64,000 nucleotides of DNA from Longimicrobium sp. Its GTDB lineage: Bacteria; Gemmatimonadota; Gemmatimonadetes; Longimicrobiales; Longimicrobiaceae. The notes beneath the pieces are model-generated. The model saw nothing but the letters and a program-made list of their open reading frames with translations, did no database searches and was not told where the DNA came from. Shown here in pieces: positions 17,819 to 26,600 of the stretch (its first letter is position 1; each line of letters begins with the position of its first letter). The stretch is from assembly GCA_036377595.1 (NCBI GenBank), contig DASUYB010000015.1, positions 32,648 to 96,647 of the forward strand, written 5' to 3'. A program made the position numbers and the translations under genes.

Positions 17819-18279
17819 TCGTAGAGCCCGAGATCCTGCGACAGCGAGACGAGTTCGGAATACGCATGCTCTGCGTCGGCCTCCAGCCGCGCGCGATACC
17901 GCAGCACATCGGCGTAGCGCACGCGCCGGTGCGTTCCGACCTTCCGGAACGGCATCTTCCCGGATTCGAGAAGCTTGACCAGGTACGGGCGCGACACGTT
18001 CAGGAAGTCGGCGGCCTTCTGCGTCGAGAGCTCGCGATCGAGCGGCGCCACGGCAACGCTGTTCCCATCGGCTACTTCGTCGATGATGAGGACCAGCATG
18101 TCGAACACCTGCCCGGGGATCGAGAACTCCCCCTTGTCCGCTCCGCGGGTGACGACGAAGGTGACGATGCTGCCCCGCCGCTTCATCCGTCCAAGCCTGG
18201 ACGCGCTTTCGCGCGCCACCCGCACATCTTCGTCGGTGGGCTGGATCGGCGCCGGCAATACGCTGCTGATGAAGTTCAT
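17815..18279 (-). CDS. Helix-turn-helix antitoxin for the PIN toxin
   Basis: A protein of 154 residues. Residues about 85-140 form an excisionase/MerR-type helix-turn-helix of the HTH_17 kind: LSTQKAADFLNVSRPYLVKL then KVGTHRRVRYADVLRYR. The N-terminal part is unlike a usual antitoxin, and the C-terminus (HAYSELVSLSQDLGLYE) probably binds the toxin. It is first in the operon and overlaps the toxin gene, the normal antitoxin-toxin order, so autoregulation is likely. The start is the ATG at 18279 with only a weak ribosome site. Confidence 0.8.
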   Translation of the reverse strand: MNFISSVLPAPIQPTDEDVRVARESASRLGRMKRRGSIVTFVVTRGADKGEFSIPGQVFDMLVLIIDEVADGNSVAVAPLDRELSTQKAADFLNVSRPYLVKLLESGKMPFRKVGTHRRVRYADVLRYRARLEADAEHAYSELVSLSQDLGLYE

Positions 18280-18346
18280 GGCTCTGATCGCTGGTGAACG
18301 CCTGCCGAAGGATACCCAATAATCGAAATAAACGCAACGGGGACCG

Positions 18347-18383
18347 AAAAACGAGCCGCCCTTCGCCGGGAAGGGACGACTCG
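18347..18383 (-). terminator. Rho-independent terminator of the secreted-protein gene
   Basis: On the minus strand CGAGTCGTCCCTTC pairs, with one bulge and a wobble, with GAAGGGCGGCTCG, followed by TTTTT (complement of 18347-18351). It separates the 18513 gene from the toxin-antitoxin operon just downstream. Confidence 0.75.
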
Positions 18384-18512
18384 CCTGGTCGATGACCGAC
18401 AGTGGATCACACCCCCGCGGCCGCGGGCTCCTCGCGCGGGGCCTCGCGGCCGGCGGCGCGGAAGGCAAGCTGGGCAGGATGATGCGCCGCCGCCGACGGT
18501 TCTGTGTGTGCG

Positions 18513-18971
18513 CTACTGGATGCGCCTGGGCGTCACCCGCTCCACGTCCATGGTGGAGATGCTGCCGCCCGGCGCGGCCGCGGAGTACACCGCCACCACG
18601 TCCAGATCGGAAGCGCTCTGGATCACCAGGAACCCGTCCAGGCTCGTGACGCCCGCGATCCGGGTGATTTCGCGGCAGGTGATCGCGATCACGCGGTCGG
18701 GCCCGATCGCCTGGGCCTGAAAGCCTGTGACCGGTCCACCCGATCCGCTTCCGATCGGGCCAGCCTGCGCCACCTTGAAAACGAATCGGGTGTTCTCGCG
18801 CAGGCTGTTGTGGATGTTCACCGTGGTGGCGACGGTGGCCGGCACCGTGAACGGCTCGCCGCGGCCGCACACCACCTTCACGGCCCACTCGTTCTGGGCG
18901 GCGACGGCGCGCGGTGCGAGCCCGCATGCGGCGGCGATGAAGACGGCGGCGATGATCCGGCTGGGTCGCAT
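18513..18971 (-). CDS. Small secreted protein of unknown function
   Basis: A protein of 152 residues. The signal peptide MRPSRIIAAVFIAAACGLAP runs on to a cleavage site at AVAAQ. The mature part is beta-rich (VPATVATTVNIHNSLRENTR, DVVAVYSAAAPGG) with two Cys (VVCGRG, ITCREI) that could pair. No known domain. GGAGG precedes the ATG at 18971 by 6 bases, which settles the start against an upstream in-frame ATG. Confidence 0.7.
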   Translation of the reverse strand: MRPSRIIAAVFIAAACGLAPRAVAAQNEWAVKVVCGRGEPFTVPATVATTVNIHNSLRENTRFVFKVAQAGPIGSGSGGPVTGFQAQAIGPDRVIAITCREITRIAGVTSLDGFLVIQSASDLDVVAVYSAAAPGGSISTMDVERVTPRRIQ

Positions 18972-19170
18972 GGTGGCCTCCTGTGGATTGGAGAGATGAA
19001 CCGGCGGGACGCCGATCGCCCTCGCATGCGCCATGCACGTGCGTTCCGTCGCGCGCTCTTCTTACGCTGCAAGCACTTGGCAAATCCCAGGGAGATCGGC
19101 GGGCACCGCAGGCGGGGCGCTCCCGCCCCACCGATGGGACATACCGTCACACGTACATGCATCGGACAAG

Positions 19171-19204
19171 CGGCCCCGCTCCTCGCGGACGAGGAGCGGG
19201 GCCG
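19171..19204 (-). terminator. Terminator of clpB
   Basis: A perfect 15-bp stem (CGGCCCCGCTCCTCG at 19171-19185 with 19190-19204) and a 4-base loop, 27 bases past the clpB stop. Confidence 0.85.
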
Positions 19205-19230
19205 TTCGCCGACGGAGAGCGAGAGGACGG

Positions 19231-21873
19231 TCAGACGGCCGCCGGCACCTCTTCCTCCCGCGGGGCCTCGCGGCCGGCGGAGCGGAAGGTGAGCTGGGCG
19301 GCGCCGGGGTCGCGGTCCACCACCACCGTGTCGCCCTCCTCGAACTCGCCCTCGAGCACGCGGACGGCGAGCGGGTTCTGCACCAGCCGCTGGATGGCGC
19401 GCTTCAGCGGCCGCGCGCCGTACGCCGGGTCGTATCCCTCCTCGGCGATCAGCTCCTTGGCCGCATCGGTCACCCGCAGCGTCATCTTCCGCTCGGCCAG
19501 CAGGCTTTCCAGCCGGCGCAGCTGCAGGTCCACGATGGTCTTCAGCTCGGCCCGGTCCAGCGGCTTGAACACGATCACGTCGTCCACGCGGTTCAGGAAC
19601 TCGGGACGGAAGTGGCGCCGCATCTCGGCCAGCACCTGCCGCTCCACCTCCTCGCGCGTCTCCGGGCGGTCCATCCGCGGCGCGTACTCCAGGATCAGCG
19701 TGCTGCCGATGTTGCTGGTCATGATGATGACCGTGTTGCGGAAGTTCACCGTGCGCCCCTGGCTGTCGGTCACCCGCCCGTCGTCCAGGATCTGCAGCAG
19801 CACGTTGAACACGTCCGCGTGCGCCTTCTCGATCTCGTCGAACAGGACGACGGAGTAGGGGCGCCGCCGCACGGCCTCGGTGAGCTGGCCGCCCTCCTCG
19901 TAGCCCACGTATCCCGGCGGCGCGCCGATCAGCCGGCTGACGGCGTGCTTCTCCATGTACTCCGACATGTCGATGCGCACCATCGCGTCCTCGTCGTCGA
20001 ACAGGAACTCGGCCAGGGCGCGCGCCGTCTCCGTCTTCCCCACGCCGGTCGGTCCCAGGAAGATGAAGGAGCCGATGGGGCGATTGGGATCCTGCATCCC
20101 CGCGCGGCTGCGGCGCACGGCGTTGGCCACCGCCTCCGTCGCTTCCGGCTGGCCGATCACCCGCTGGTTGAGATGCTGGTCCAGGTGCGCCAGCCGCTCG
20201 CGGTCGCTCTGCAGCATCCGGCTCACCGGGATGCCGGTCCACCGGGCGACGACCTCGGCCACGTCGTCGGCGTCGACCTCCTCCTTCAGGAACTTGCTCT
20301 GCTTCTGCAGCTCGGCCAGCCGCGCGTCGCTCCCGGCGATCTCCTTCTGCAGCGCGGGGATCTCGCCGTACTGGATCTGCGCGGCGCGCTCCAGGTCGCC
20401 GGTGCGCTGGGCGCGGTCCAGCTCCACCTTCAGCTCGTCGAGCCGCTCCTTCTTCGCCCGGATCTCCTGGATCGCCTGCTTCTCGCTCTGCCACCGCGCC
20501 TTCATCCCGCTGCTCTTCTCGCGCAGGTTGGCCAGCTCCTCCTCCAGCCGCTGCAGCCGCTCCTTGCTCTCGGGGTCGGACTCGCGCGACAGCGCCTGCC
20601 GCTCGATCTCCAGCTGCATGATGCGGCGCTCCACCTCGTCGATCTCCTGCGGCATGCTGTCGATCTCGATGCGCAGCCGGCTGGCGGCCTCGTCGATCAG
20701 GTCGATGGCCTTGTCCGGCAGGAAGCGATCGCCGATGTAGCGGTTCGACAGCGTGGCGGCGGCCACGATCGCCGGGTCGGTGATGCGCACGCCGTGGTGC
20801 ACCTCGTAGCGCTCCTTCAGCCCGCGCAGGATGGCGATGGTGTCCTCGACGCTGGGCTCGCCCACGAACACGGGCTGGAAGCGCCGCTCCAGCGCCGCGT
20901 CCTTCTCGATGTACTGGCGGTACTCGTCGAGCGTCGTCGCACCGACCACGCGCAGCTCGCCGCGGGCCAGCGCCGGCTTCAGCATGTTCCCCGCGTCGGG
21001 CGAGCCCTCGGTCTTCCCCGCGCCCACGATGGTGTGCAGCTCGTCGATGAACACGATGAACTGCCCGTCGCTGCTGGTGATCTCCTTCAGCACCGCCTTC
21101 AGCCGCTCCTCGAACTCGCCGCGGTACTTGGCGCCGGCCAGCATGGCGCCGATGTCGAGGGAGATGAGCGTCTTGTCGCGCAGCCCCTCGGGGACGTCGC
21201 CGTTGATGATGCGCTGGGCGAGGCCCTCGACGATGGCCGTCTTCCCCACCCCCGGCTCGCCGATCAGCACGGGGTTGTTCTTGGTCCGGCGCGAAAGCAC
21301 CTGCACCACGCGGCGGATCTCCTCGTCGCGGCCGATGACGGGGTCGAGCTTTCCCTGCCGCGCGCGCTCGGTGAGGTCGGTCGAGAAGCGCTGCAGCGCC
21401 TGGTACTTCTCCTCGGGATTCTGGTCGGTCACGCGGTGGGCGCCGCGCACCTGCTCCAGCGCCTCGAGCAGCGTCTTCCGGTTCGCGCCCTGCGCCTTGA
21501 GGAGCGACGCCGTGGCGAACCCCTTCTCCGCCAGGCCGAGGAGGAAGTGCTCGGTGGAGACGTACTCGTCCTTGAGCTCGCGCGCCTCCTTCTCGGCCTG
21601 GTCGAGCACCGCGTTCAGCTCGCGCGAGATGTGCGGCGTGGCGCCGCTCTGCTTCGGCAGACGCTCGGCCTGCGCGTCCGTCTCCGTCCGCAGCCGGGTG
21701 ACGTTGACGCCCACCTTCTGCAGGATGGGCACGACGATCCCCTCCTCCTGCTCGAGCAGCGCCATCAGCAGGTGGAGGTCTTCGATCTGCGGGTTGCCGG
21801 CGCGCTGGGCGCGGCTCATGGCGTCCTGCAGCGCCTCCGCCGATTTGACAGTCAGACGATCGGGATTGATCAT
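19231..21873 (-). CDS. clpB: ATP-dependent disaggregase ClpB
   Basis: A protein of 880 residues, full length for ClpB (Hsp104 family). It threads aggregated proteins through a hexameric pore together with DnaK. In order: N domain (1-145), NBD1 with Walker [10 protein letters not shown] (Lys211) and pore loop [14 protein letters not shown]-domain coiled coil (about 405-530), NBD2 with GPTGVGKTE near residue 610 and [20 protein letters not shown], and C-terminal [11 protein letters not shown]. The M domain separates it from ClpA/ClpC. AGGGAGA lies before the ATG at 21873. No clear heat-shock operator (CIRCE or HAIR) was found upstream, only the palindrome TAGATCTA about 30 bases before the start. 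Confidence 0.96.
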   Translation of the reverse strand: MINPDRLTVKSAEALQDAMSRAQRAGNPQIEDLHLLMALLEQEEGIVVPILQKVGVNVTRLRTETDAQAERLPKQSGATPHISRELNAVLDQAEKEARELKDEYVSTEHFLLGLAEKGFATASLLKAQGANRKTLLEALEQVRGAHRVTDQNPEEKYQALQRFSTDLTERARQGKLDPVIGRDEEIRRVVQVLSRRTKNNPVLIGEPGVGKTAIVEGLAQRIINGDVPEGLRDKTLISLDIGAMLAGAKYRGEFEERLKAVLKEITSSDGQFIVFIDELHTIVGAGKTEGSPDAGNMLKPALARGELRVVGATTLDEYRQYIEKDAALERRFQPVFVGEPSVEDTIAILRGLKERYEVHHGVRITDPAIVAAATLSNRYIGDRFLPDKAIDLIDEAASRLRIEIDSMPQEIDEVERRIMQLEIERQALSRESDPESKERLQRLEEELANLREKSSGMKARWQSEKQAIQEIRAKKERLDELKVELDRAQRTGDLERAAQIQYGEIPALQKEIAGSDARLAELQKQSKFLKEEVDADDVAEVVARWTGIPVSRMLQSDRERLAHLDQHLNQRVIGQPEATEAVANAVRRSRAGMQDPNRPIGSFIFLGPTGVGKTETARALAEFLFDDEDAMVRIDMSEYMEKHAVSRLIGAPPGYVGYEEGGQLTEAVRRRPYSVVLFDEIEKAHADVFNVLLQILDDGRVTDSQGRTVNFRNTVIIMTSNIGSTLILEYAPRMDRPETREEVERQVLAEMRRHFRPEFLNRVDDVIVFKPLDRAELKTIVDLQLRRLESLLAERKMTLRVTDAAKELIAEEGYDPAYGARPLKRAIQRLVQNPLAVRVLEGEFEEGDTVVVDRDPGAAQLTFRSAGREAPREEEVPAAV

Positions 21874-22354
21874 CGGATCTCCCTAAGTTGTTGATTTATC
21901 TAGATCTACCTTGCGCCCTGGATACGGCGGAACCGCGGGGGGATCCGCCTTCCGCACGGAGAGGATGCATTCGCACGGCGGACGTCGCTGGCCGGGAGAA
22001 AGGGAACTTTCGTGCCCGGATTTCCGTGCCAAATCGTCAGTTTCCCCGCCGAATGCGCGGTGTGTTCCCGGATGCGGCGGACGCAGGCGGCCCCGCCGGT
22101 CGCGCAGGTGGTGGGAGCAATCGAAAGCCATCGGCAGGTTTCCGGCCGGGGGATGAAGAACGAGGAGCACCTCGATCTCCTTCGATCCCCTTCTCCCCAT
22201 CAACAATCGCCCTGAAAGGGAATCGAAGTAGATGGGCTCATCCCTGGATCTCCATACTTGCGGGCAATCAGATCTCCCTATTCTATTCGTCTCACGTCGT
22301 GAAAGACGCGCTATCTCAGCAGACTCGGTCCCTCACCCTGACGGGAGGAGTGCA
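21874..22354. other. Gene-free divergent promoter region
   Basis: 480 bp between clpB (minus) and the first Cys-rich peptide gene (plus), lower in GC than the genes. It contains TAGATCTA near 21899 and otherwise no convincing repeat or coding frame. Confidence 0.4.
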
Positions 22355-22597
22355 ATGCCCCGGAACTCCGCTGTTCGCCGCGCCGCGCTTGCCGTGCTGA
22401 CCGCGGCCTCGCTCGCGTTCGGCGCGCGCGCGGCGCTGGCCAGCCCCGCGCCGATGCAGACGTGCACCGACCCCGCCAACTCCGTGGGCTCGTGCAGCTC
22501 GACGTCGGACTGCCGCAAGATCTGCAACCGGCTGTCGAACGGGCTGATCCCCGTGTGCGACACGCGCACGCACTGCTGCAGCTGCCAGAAGCTGTGA
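22355..22597 (+). CDS. Tiny secreted Cys-rich peptide 1
   Basis: An 80-residue precursor. A signal peptide (about residues 1-29, RRAALAVLTAASLAFGARAA) is followed by a mature part of about 50 residues with eight Cys: MQTC, GSC, DCRKIC, PVC and the cluster HCCSC near the end. An even number of Cys and an export signal suggest a disulfide-knotted or metal-binding extracellular peptide. GGGAGGAG sits 6 bases before the ATG. I recognise no family. The next gene is another small Cys-containing secreted peptide beginning with the same MPR start. Confidence 0.7.
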   Translation: MPRNSAVRRAALAVLTAASLAFGARAALASPAPMQTCTDPANSVGSCSSTSDCRKICNRLSNGLIPVCDTRTHCCSCQKL

Positions 22598-22603
22598 CGG
22601 TGG

Positions 22604-22628
22604 GCGCCGCCCGAGGGGCGGGCGGCGC
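22604..22628 (+). terminator. Hairpin between the two peptide genes
   Basis: GCGCCGCCCG (22604-22613) and CGGGCGGCGC (22619-22628), loop AGGGG. It lies directly after the stop of peptide 1 and before the ribosome site of peptide 2, so it may attenuate or stabilise rather than fully end transcription. Confidence 0.55.
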
Positions 22629-22653
22629 GCGTTTCCCTCACGCAGGAGGCACC

Positions 22654-22863
22654 ATGCCCAGGACGGCTCGCATCCGGAACGTGCTGTTCGGCGCCGCCGT
22701 GTGCGCCGCGCTCGGGTTCGGCGCCGCGTCGGCGGCGGCCCACCCGCGCTCGGCGAGGTCGCCGATCATGGACTCGGCCGCGGAGTGCACCCAGTACTGC
22801 ACGGCCATCGGCAAGGTGCACTCGAGCTGGGACCCGGTCACCGGCGCGTGCCGCTGCTGGTGA
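22654..22863 (+). CDS. Tiny secreted Cys-containing peptide 2
   Basis: A 69-residue precursor. Signal peptide of about residues 1-29 (VLFGAAVCAALGFGAASAAA), then a mature part of about 40 residues with four Cys in the pattern ECTQYCTAIG...ACRCW at the very C-terminus. AGGAGG lies 6 bases before the ATG. Arrangement and signal style match peptide 1, but the mature parts do not align, so they are neighbours of the same class and not clear duplicates. Function unknown. Confidence 0.68.
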   Translation: MPRTARIRNVLFGAAVCAALGFGAASAAAHPRSARSPIMDSAAECTQYCTAIGKVHSSWDPVTGACRCW

Positions 22864-22906
22864 GCGCGGACCCGCGAGCCGGCTCAGGACCCGGTGAGCA
22901 ATGAAT

Positions 22907-22936
22907 GCGGCGGCACGCCAGAAAGCGTGCCGCCGC
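22907..22936. terminator. Two-way terminator between peptide 2 and the frameshifted gene
   Basis: A 12-bp perfect stem (GCGGCGGCACGC at 22907-22918 with 22925-22936), loop of 6, followed by TTCGTTGTTCTT. Confidence 0.8.
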
Positions 22937-22961
22937 TTCGTTGTTCTTGCGATGGCGATGC

Positions 22962-23445
22962 TTACTGCCGCTGCATGGCCAGCCCGTAGCCGTATCTCCC
23001 GTTCTCCAGCCGCGCGGGAGAGATGGGAAGCATAACGCGGCGCCCGTCCGGCAGCGTCCACACGCGGCCGCCGTCCTCCGTCGCCGGTGCGCCGTGCCTC
23101 GCGGCGAGCGCGGCCGCGGCGCGGTCAAGGTCGCGCTGCACCGCCGCGGAGTCGCCCTCGGCCGAATAGAACGCGTGCCAGAGCACGCGGCTGCGGAAGC
23201 GGGCCCGGAGCACGGCGCGCACGCCGGCGCGCCGCGCCTCGAACACCAGCGTCGAATCGGGCGTCGGCGGGTCGGCCGCCGGCGTGAACCCGAGCCGCGC
23301 GAGGCGGGCGCGAACGGCGCCGACGGGCGCATTCCACCGGCATCTCGCCGGGCGTGGGCGCCTGCGCCGCCGCTGCGCGAGGGAGCGCCAGCAGGGCGGC
23401 GGCCAGGAGTGACGGCAGGAGTCGGCGGAGGGGGAGGATGCTCAT
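22962..23445 (-). pseudogene. Secreted-protein gene broken by a frameshift
   Basis: The start has a good signal peptide (SILPLRRLLPSLLAAALLAL then AAAAQAPTPGEMPVE) from the ATG at 23445. After GEMPVE the frame gives only Arg-rich nonsense. A different frame is open from about 23345 and carries a protein-like sequence (APVGAVRARLARLGFTPAAD through LENGRYGYGLAMQRQ, stop at 22962). One base lost or gained near 23335-23345 would join them into one protein of about 160 residues. It could be a true mutation or a base-call error. No family is recognised. Confidence 0.6.
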
Positions 23446-23662
23446 GAGCCCCATCATCCTGGTGATCACAAAATGTCCGTGAAAGCGCCCGCCGGACGTT
23501 ACCAGTGAAGATAACGGGTGGCAAGCACCCGGTGTGACGCCAGATCCGTCCACGTGTGTAGACGGCGTGCTCGTTGTCCTGAATCACTTGCGCAAGGGCG
23601 CGCACCTGATTTTGATTGGCGGATAGGGACCCTCCGCTTCGCCCCACCGATCCGCGCTCCAG

Positions 23663-26600
23663 ATGCCCTCCATCTCCCGCCCTTCCCTCCTGTTCCGCAG
23701 CGTCCTGGCGCTCGCCTCGATCGTCGCGCTGGTGGGGATGGTGCCGCAGCGGGCGCGCGCGCAGTGCCCGTTCACCGACCCCAACTGCACCGGCAGCGGC
23801 ACGGCGCCCACGGTGTCGATCGACCCCGCCGGCGGCGCGGTGAGCTCGTCGAGCGTCCCGGTGACGGTCTACTGGAGCTCGTCGGGGGCGGGGCTGAACG
23901 CCTCGTCGCGCCGGATCGTCGTCAACGGCGACACCGTCACCACCTCGTTCACCTACGAGGGGATCGACACCGACAACGCCGTCTCGCAGGGCACCGTCTC
24001 ACTGACCGGGAGCGCGTCGGTGACGGTGTCGGCGCGCATCTGCGACCTGCAGTCCCGCTGCTCGTCGTGGACCTCGGCCACGTACAGCTACCGCCCCTCG
24101 CCGCAGGTGCTGGGCACCGGGCAGGTTACCCGCTCGAGGGGCGAGGCGCAGATGGAGAACTTCCGCATCGTGAACCGGAGCACCTTCGTCACCGAGACGT
24201 ATACGCTGGAATCGGTGTGCGACGGCACGACGTCGTGCTCGCCCAGCACGGCGCGGGTGACGGTGGCCGCCGGCGACACCGCGATCGTCGGCGTGAGCTA
24301 TCGGCTCGGGACTGGGAGCCTGGAGACGGTCGGCCTGGTGGCCACCGAGACGCTGGCGGGCGGGCGCGGCTCGTCGAACACCATCGTGGTGGCCACCACC
24401 GCCGCGCCGCCGCCAGGCGCCGTGGGCGACCGCGCCGACCTGACGCTGGTGGAGCGGTCGATGTGCGTCACCGTGTCCGCGGGCCCGGGCGCGGCGTACG
24501 AGTGCGGCGACCTGCGCCTGGTGGCGCCGCTGCCGGGAACGCGCGTGCTGAACCGGGCGCGCACGCCGGCGCTGATCTACAACAGCCAGCACGCGAAGCC
24601 GTATCCCATCGTCGCCGCGCACCTGCTGCGCGACCTGTCGATGCCGCGCCCCGACTCGCTCGAGGCGAAGCTGGCGATCAACGGTACCACCATCGCCACC
24701 CGGCACTGGGCGGGCTTCCCCGCGGGCGACTCGGCGCGAGTGGCGCTGGGGTTCGACGCCTCGGGGACGGCGTATCCCACCGGCGCGTACGCCTACCACT
24801 TCGAGGTGCGCGCCTTCTACGCCGGCGGCGCCAGCGGCCTCATCTACACGCGCGACGGCAAGCTGGCGATCGTGAACCGCGGCCTGAGCGACTTCGGCAA
24901 CGGGTGGTGGCTGGCGGGGCTGGAGCAGCTGCTGCCGGTGAGCGCGCAGGAGAAGCTGTGGGTGGGCGGCGACGGGAGCACGCGCCTGTACACGCTGGCC
25001 TCCGACGGCGTCTCGTGGCTCGGCCCGGCGTTCGACCGCCCCGATACCATCCGCGCGTCCGCCGGCGAGCTGGTGCGCACCCTTCCCGGCGGCGCGAAGA
25101 TCTACTACGACGCGAACGGCCGCCACCTGCGCACGGTGAACCCGCTGGGCCACACCACCGCGTTCCGCTACACAGGGAGCCAGCTCGCGCGGATCGTCAT
25201 TCCCCTGTCGGGCGACAGCGTGGCGTACACCTTCAACTACAGCGGCGGATCGCCCTCCGCGGCGGCGGGGATGCTGGCCGAGGTGGTGGCGCCGGGCGCG
25301 CGCGGGCTGGCCGACTCGGCGCGCGTCGTCCGCCTGGAGACGGTGGGCCGCGAGGTGACGCGCATCTACGAGCCGCAGTACCGGGGGAACGCGCCGTTCG
25401 GGAGCGCGCTGAACACCGCGAAGCCGCACGTGCTCTACACCACCACCGGCGGACGCATCACCGCGCGCACCAACCCGCTGGGCGTGCCGAACCTCTTCCG
25501 CTTCGACGCCGCGGGGCTGCTCGCCGGCACCGCGCTGCCGCTGGCGCCGGGCGATTCCATCAGGCTCGCCTTCCGCCCCGCCGAGTCGCAGGGGATCACG
25601 GGACCGGTGGCGCCCTCCGCCGTCTACACGCTACTGGACGGCCCGCGCACGGACGTGGGAGATACGGTCCGGTACGTGCTCGACCGCTGGGGCGCGCCCG
25701 TGCGCGTGGTCGATGCGCTGGGGTTCGCGACGCAGATCCGCCGCGGCAATGCCGGCCTCCCCGCCCTGGCGACCTCCGTCGTCTACGCGAACGGCCGCGA
25801 GGTGACGGCCACCTACGACGCGCGCGGCAACCTCACCGGCACCACCGACTGGTCGCACGTGGCCCCCGGCGGCCGCTACGCGGCGAGCGCCTACGCCTAC
25901 GACGCGCGGTGGGACCAGGTCACGCGCAGCACCAGCGCCGAGGGTCGGACGACGGCGACCGCGTACGACAGCCTGGGCCGCCCGCGATGGACGCGGATCG
26001 GGCCCGACACCGCGCGGCGGGTGACCTTCCAGTACCGCCCGGGAACGGGCACCGCGCCGTCGATGGTGGCGTCCGTCACCCAGCCGGCGGCGGGCTCCAA
26101 TCCGGCGGCGGTGGAATCGTACGACTACGACGCGCAGGGGAACCTGAGCCTCGTCGTCTCCCCGCTCGGCGTGCGCACGGAGACGCTGTCCGACGCGGCC
26201 GGGCGGCCGGTGCGCGTGCGGCAGCAGATCGACCTCCCGCCCGCCACGCCCGTCTACCAGAGCGATTCGACCATCTACGACGAGCTCGGCCGCGTCGCGC
26301 GCACCGAGAGCATCGGCCCGGCCATCGCGGCCTCGCGCGTCGGGCGTCCAGCCTCGCCCGCGCAGCGGCTGGTGGCGGTCAACACCTACGATTCGGCCAG
26401 CCGGCTGCGCACCGTATCCCGTATCTCCGCGCCCGACGAGGCCTCGATCGACACCGTCACCACGCGGTTCGAGTACGACGCCGCCGGCCGCAAGATCGCC
26501 GAGATCGCGCCCGACACCACGCCGGCAAGCCTGCTCGACAACCCGGTGGACTCCACCTTCTACGACGCCGCGGGGAACGTCGTCCGCACCCGCAACCGGC

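Noticed and set aside
21890..21960. HrcA/CIRCE or HspR/HAIR operator upstream of clpB
   Set aside because: No nine-base inverted repeat of the CIRCE type and no CTTGAGT-n7-ACTCAAG pattern was found; only the 8-bp palindrome TAGATCTA.
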